5,869 nucleotides of DNA from Pedobacter sp. (GTDB lineage Bacteria; Bacteroidota; Bacteroidia; Sphingobacteriales; Sphingobacteriaceae): positions 1 to 5,869 of the forward strand of contig JAQBOT010000429.1 in NCBI GenBank assembly GCA_028287885.1. Direction: 5' to 3'. Every line of letters begins with the position of its first letter. Position 1 is the first letter of the stretch. The translations under genes and the position numbers were made by a program. This document shows, in pieces, positions 5,326 to 5,869 of this stretch. The notes beneath the pieces were generated by a model. It ran no database searches and was not told where the DNA came from. It saw only the letters and a program-made list of their open reading frames with translations.

Positions 5326-5869
5326 ATGATGCAAGTCCTCACGATCAACCACCAAGCCGAATGGAGAGCATACGTAAAGAACTCCGCAAACTTCGACTTC
5401 TATCATACCTGGTACTACCATTCTTTAGATAACACTGGAGATCCCATCTTGATCGTCTACCAGGAGGGAGAAAATTTCATTGCTTTCCCGCTTATTAAAA
5501 GAGCAATCCCCGATACAGATCTTTTCGATCTCACTAGCGTATACGGGTACACTGGCCCGATATCCAATATGGAATTTGATAACCTCGATGAACTGATGAA
5601 AGAGAATTTCACACGAGAGTTCCGTAAATTTCTACACGAAAACAACTGTGTTTCGGTATTTTCCAGGTTGCATTCTTTTTTCAACCAGGCGCCGCTGATG
5701 GATAAGTTCGAGGGTATTTACGAAAATGGTAAAACCGTTGTAATTGATCTTAAATTACCCATCGAAGTACAGCGATCAAAATACCAAAGGCGGGTTCTGG
5801 AAAAAATAAATGCCTTAAGACGTAAAGGCTATTATGTTAAGGAAGGTAAAACTCCCGAGGAAGTACGTG
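5326..5869 (+). CDS. FemAB/GNAT-like acyltransferase, N-terminal part (runs off the window)
   Basis: An open frame from ATG 5326 to the window end, 181 codons without a stop. The protein resembles the FemAB-like branch of the GNAT fold, common in Bacteroidota polysaccharide clusters and thought to add acyl or aminoacyl groups to cell-wall or sugar amines. Seen: an aromatic FDFYHTWYYHSL (residues 23-34), GDPILIVYQEGENFIAFPLI (38-57), DLTSVYGYTGPI (68-79), FSRLHSFF (112-119), GKTVVIDL (135-142) and a basic helix ending RRKGYYV (165-171). Full-length relatives are about 300-350 residues, so roughly the second half, including the second acyltransferase domain, is missing here. The start could also be the adjacent ATG at 5329. 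The gene follows the second SDR by four bases, which suggests that it modifies the same glycan. The donor and acceptor are unknown. Confidence 0.85.
   Translation, partial: MMQVLTINHQAEWRAYVKNSANFDFYHTWYYHSLDNTGDPILIVYQEGENFIAFPLIKRAIPDTDLFDLTSVYGYTGPISNMEFDNLDELMKENFTREFRKFLHENNCVSVFSRLHSFFNQAPLMDKFEGIYENGKTVVIDLKLPIEVQRSKYQRRVLEKINALRRKGYYVKEGKTPEEVR

Overview
The window looks like part of an accessory cell-surface polysaccharide locus from a member of the Bacteroidota. Three things point that way. Coding starts lack Shine-Dalgarno sequences. Two upstream regions carry the TAnnTTTG promoter element typical of the phylum. The sugar-enzyme, GT2 and FemAB-like genes have the style seen in Bacteroidota exopolysaccharide or O-antigen clusters. 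The organism call is an inference; no rRNA, tRNA or other taxonomic marker is present.

Layout, all genes on the + strand. Positions 1-103 may hold the last codons of an upstream gene. Positions 250-1254 encode a complete ADP-ribosylglycohydrolase (DraG/ARH family). A 686-base AT-rich gap (1255-1940) has no recognisable gene but holds a candidate promoter, a nested inverted repeat starting right behind it, four copies of a TGATTAA heptamer and a T10 tract. Next come an extended-SDR NAD(P)-dependent sugar epimerase/dehydratase (1941-2954), a GT2 glycosyltransferase (3017-3955), a second gap of 376 bases with its own candidate promoter, and a second SDR (4332-5321) that is a paralogue of the first. 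Last is the N-terminal half of a FemAB/GNAT-like acyltransferase (5326 onward), cut by the window edge.

The SDR-GT2-SDR-acyltransferase block can be read as a nucleotide-sugar tailoring and transfer module: the SDRs would alter an NDP-sugar, the GT2 would transfer a sugar to a growing glycan, and the FemAB-like protein would add an acyl or aminoacyl group. The two SDRs align without gaps over about 320 residues and match at about 69% of positions by hand count, so the duplication is old or the copies were acquired separately. The ADP-ribosylglycohydrolase has no ADP-ribosyltransferase partner in view and is separated by the long gap, so its link to the polysaccharide genes is uncertain.

I do not see a clearly new biological system. 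The points most worth a second look are the structured intergenic region at 1421-1731, the paralogous SDR pair with a histidine at the usual catalytic Ser/Thr position, and an altered metal-site motif in the ADP-ribosylglycohydrolase.
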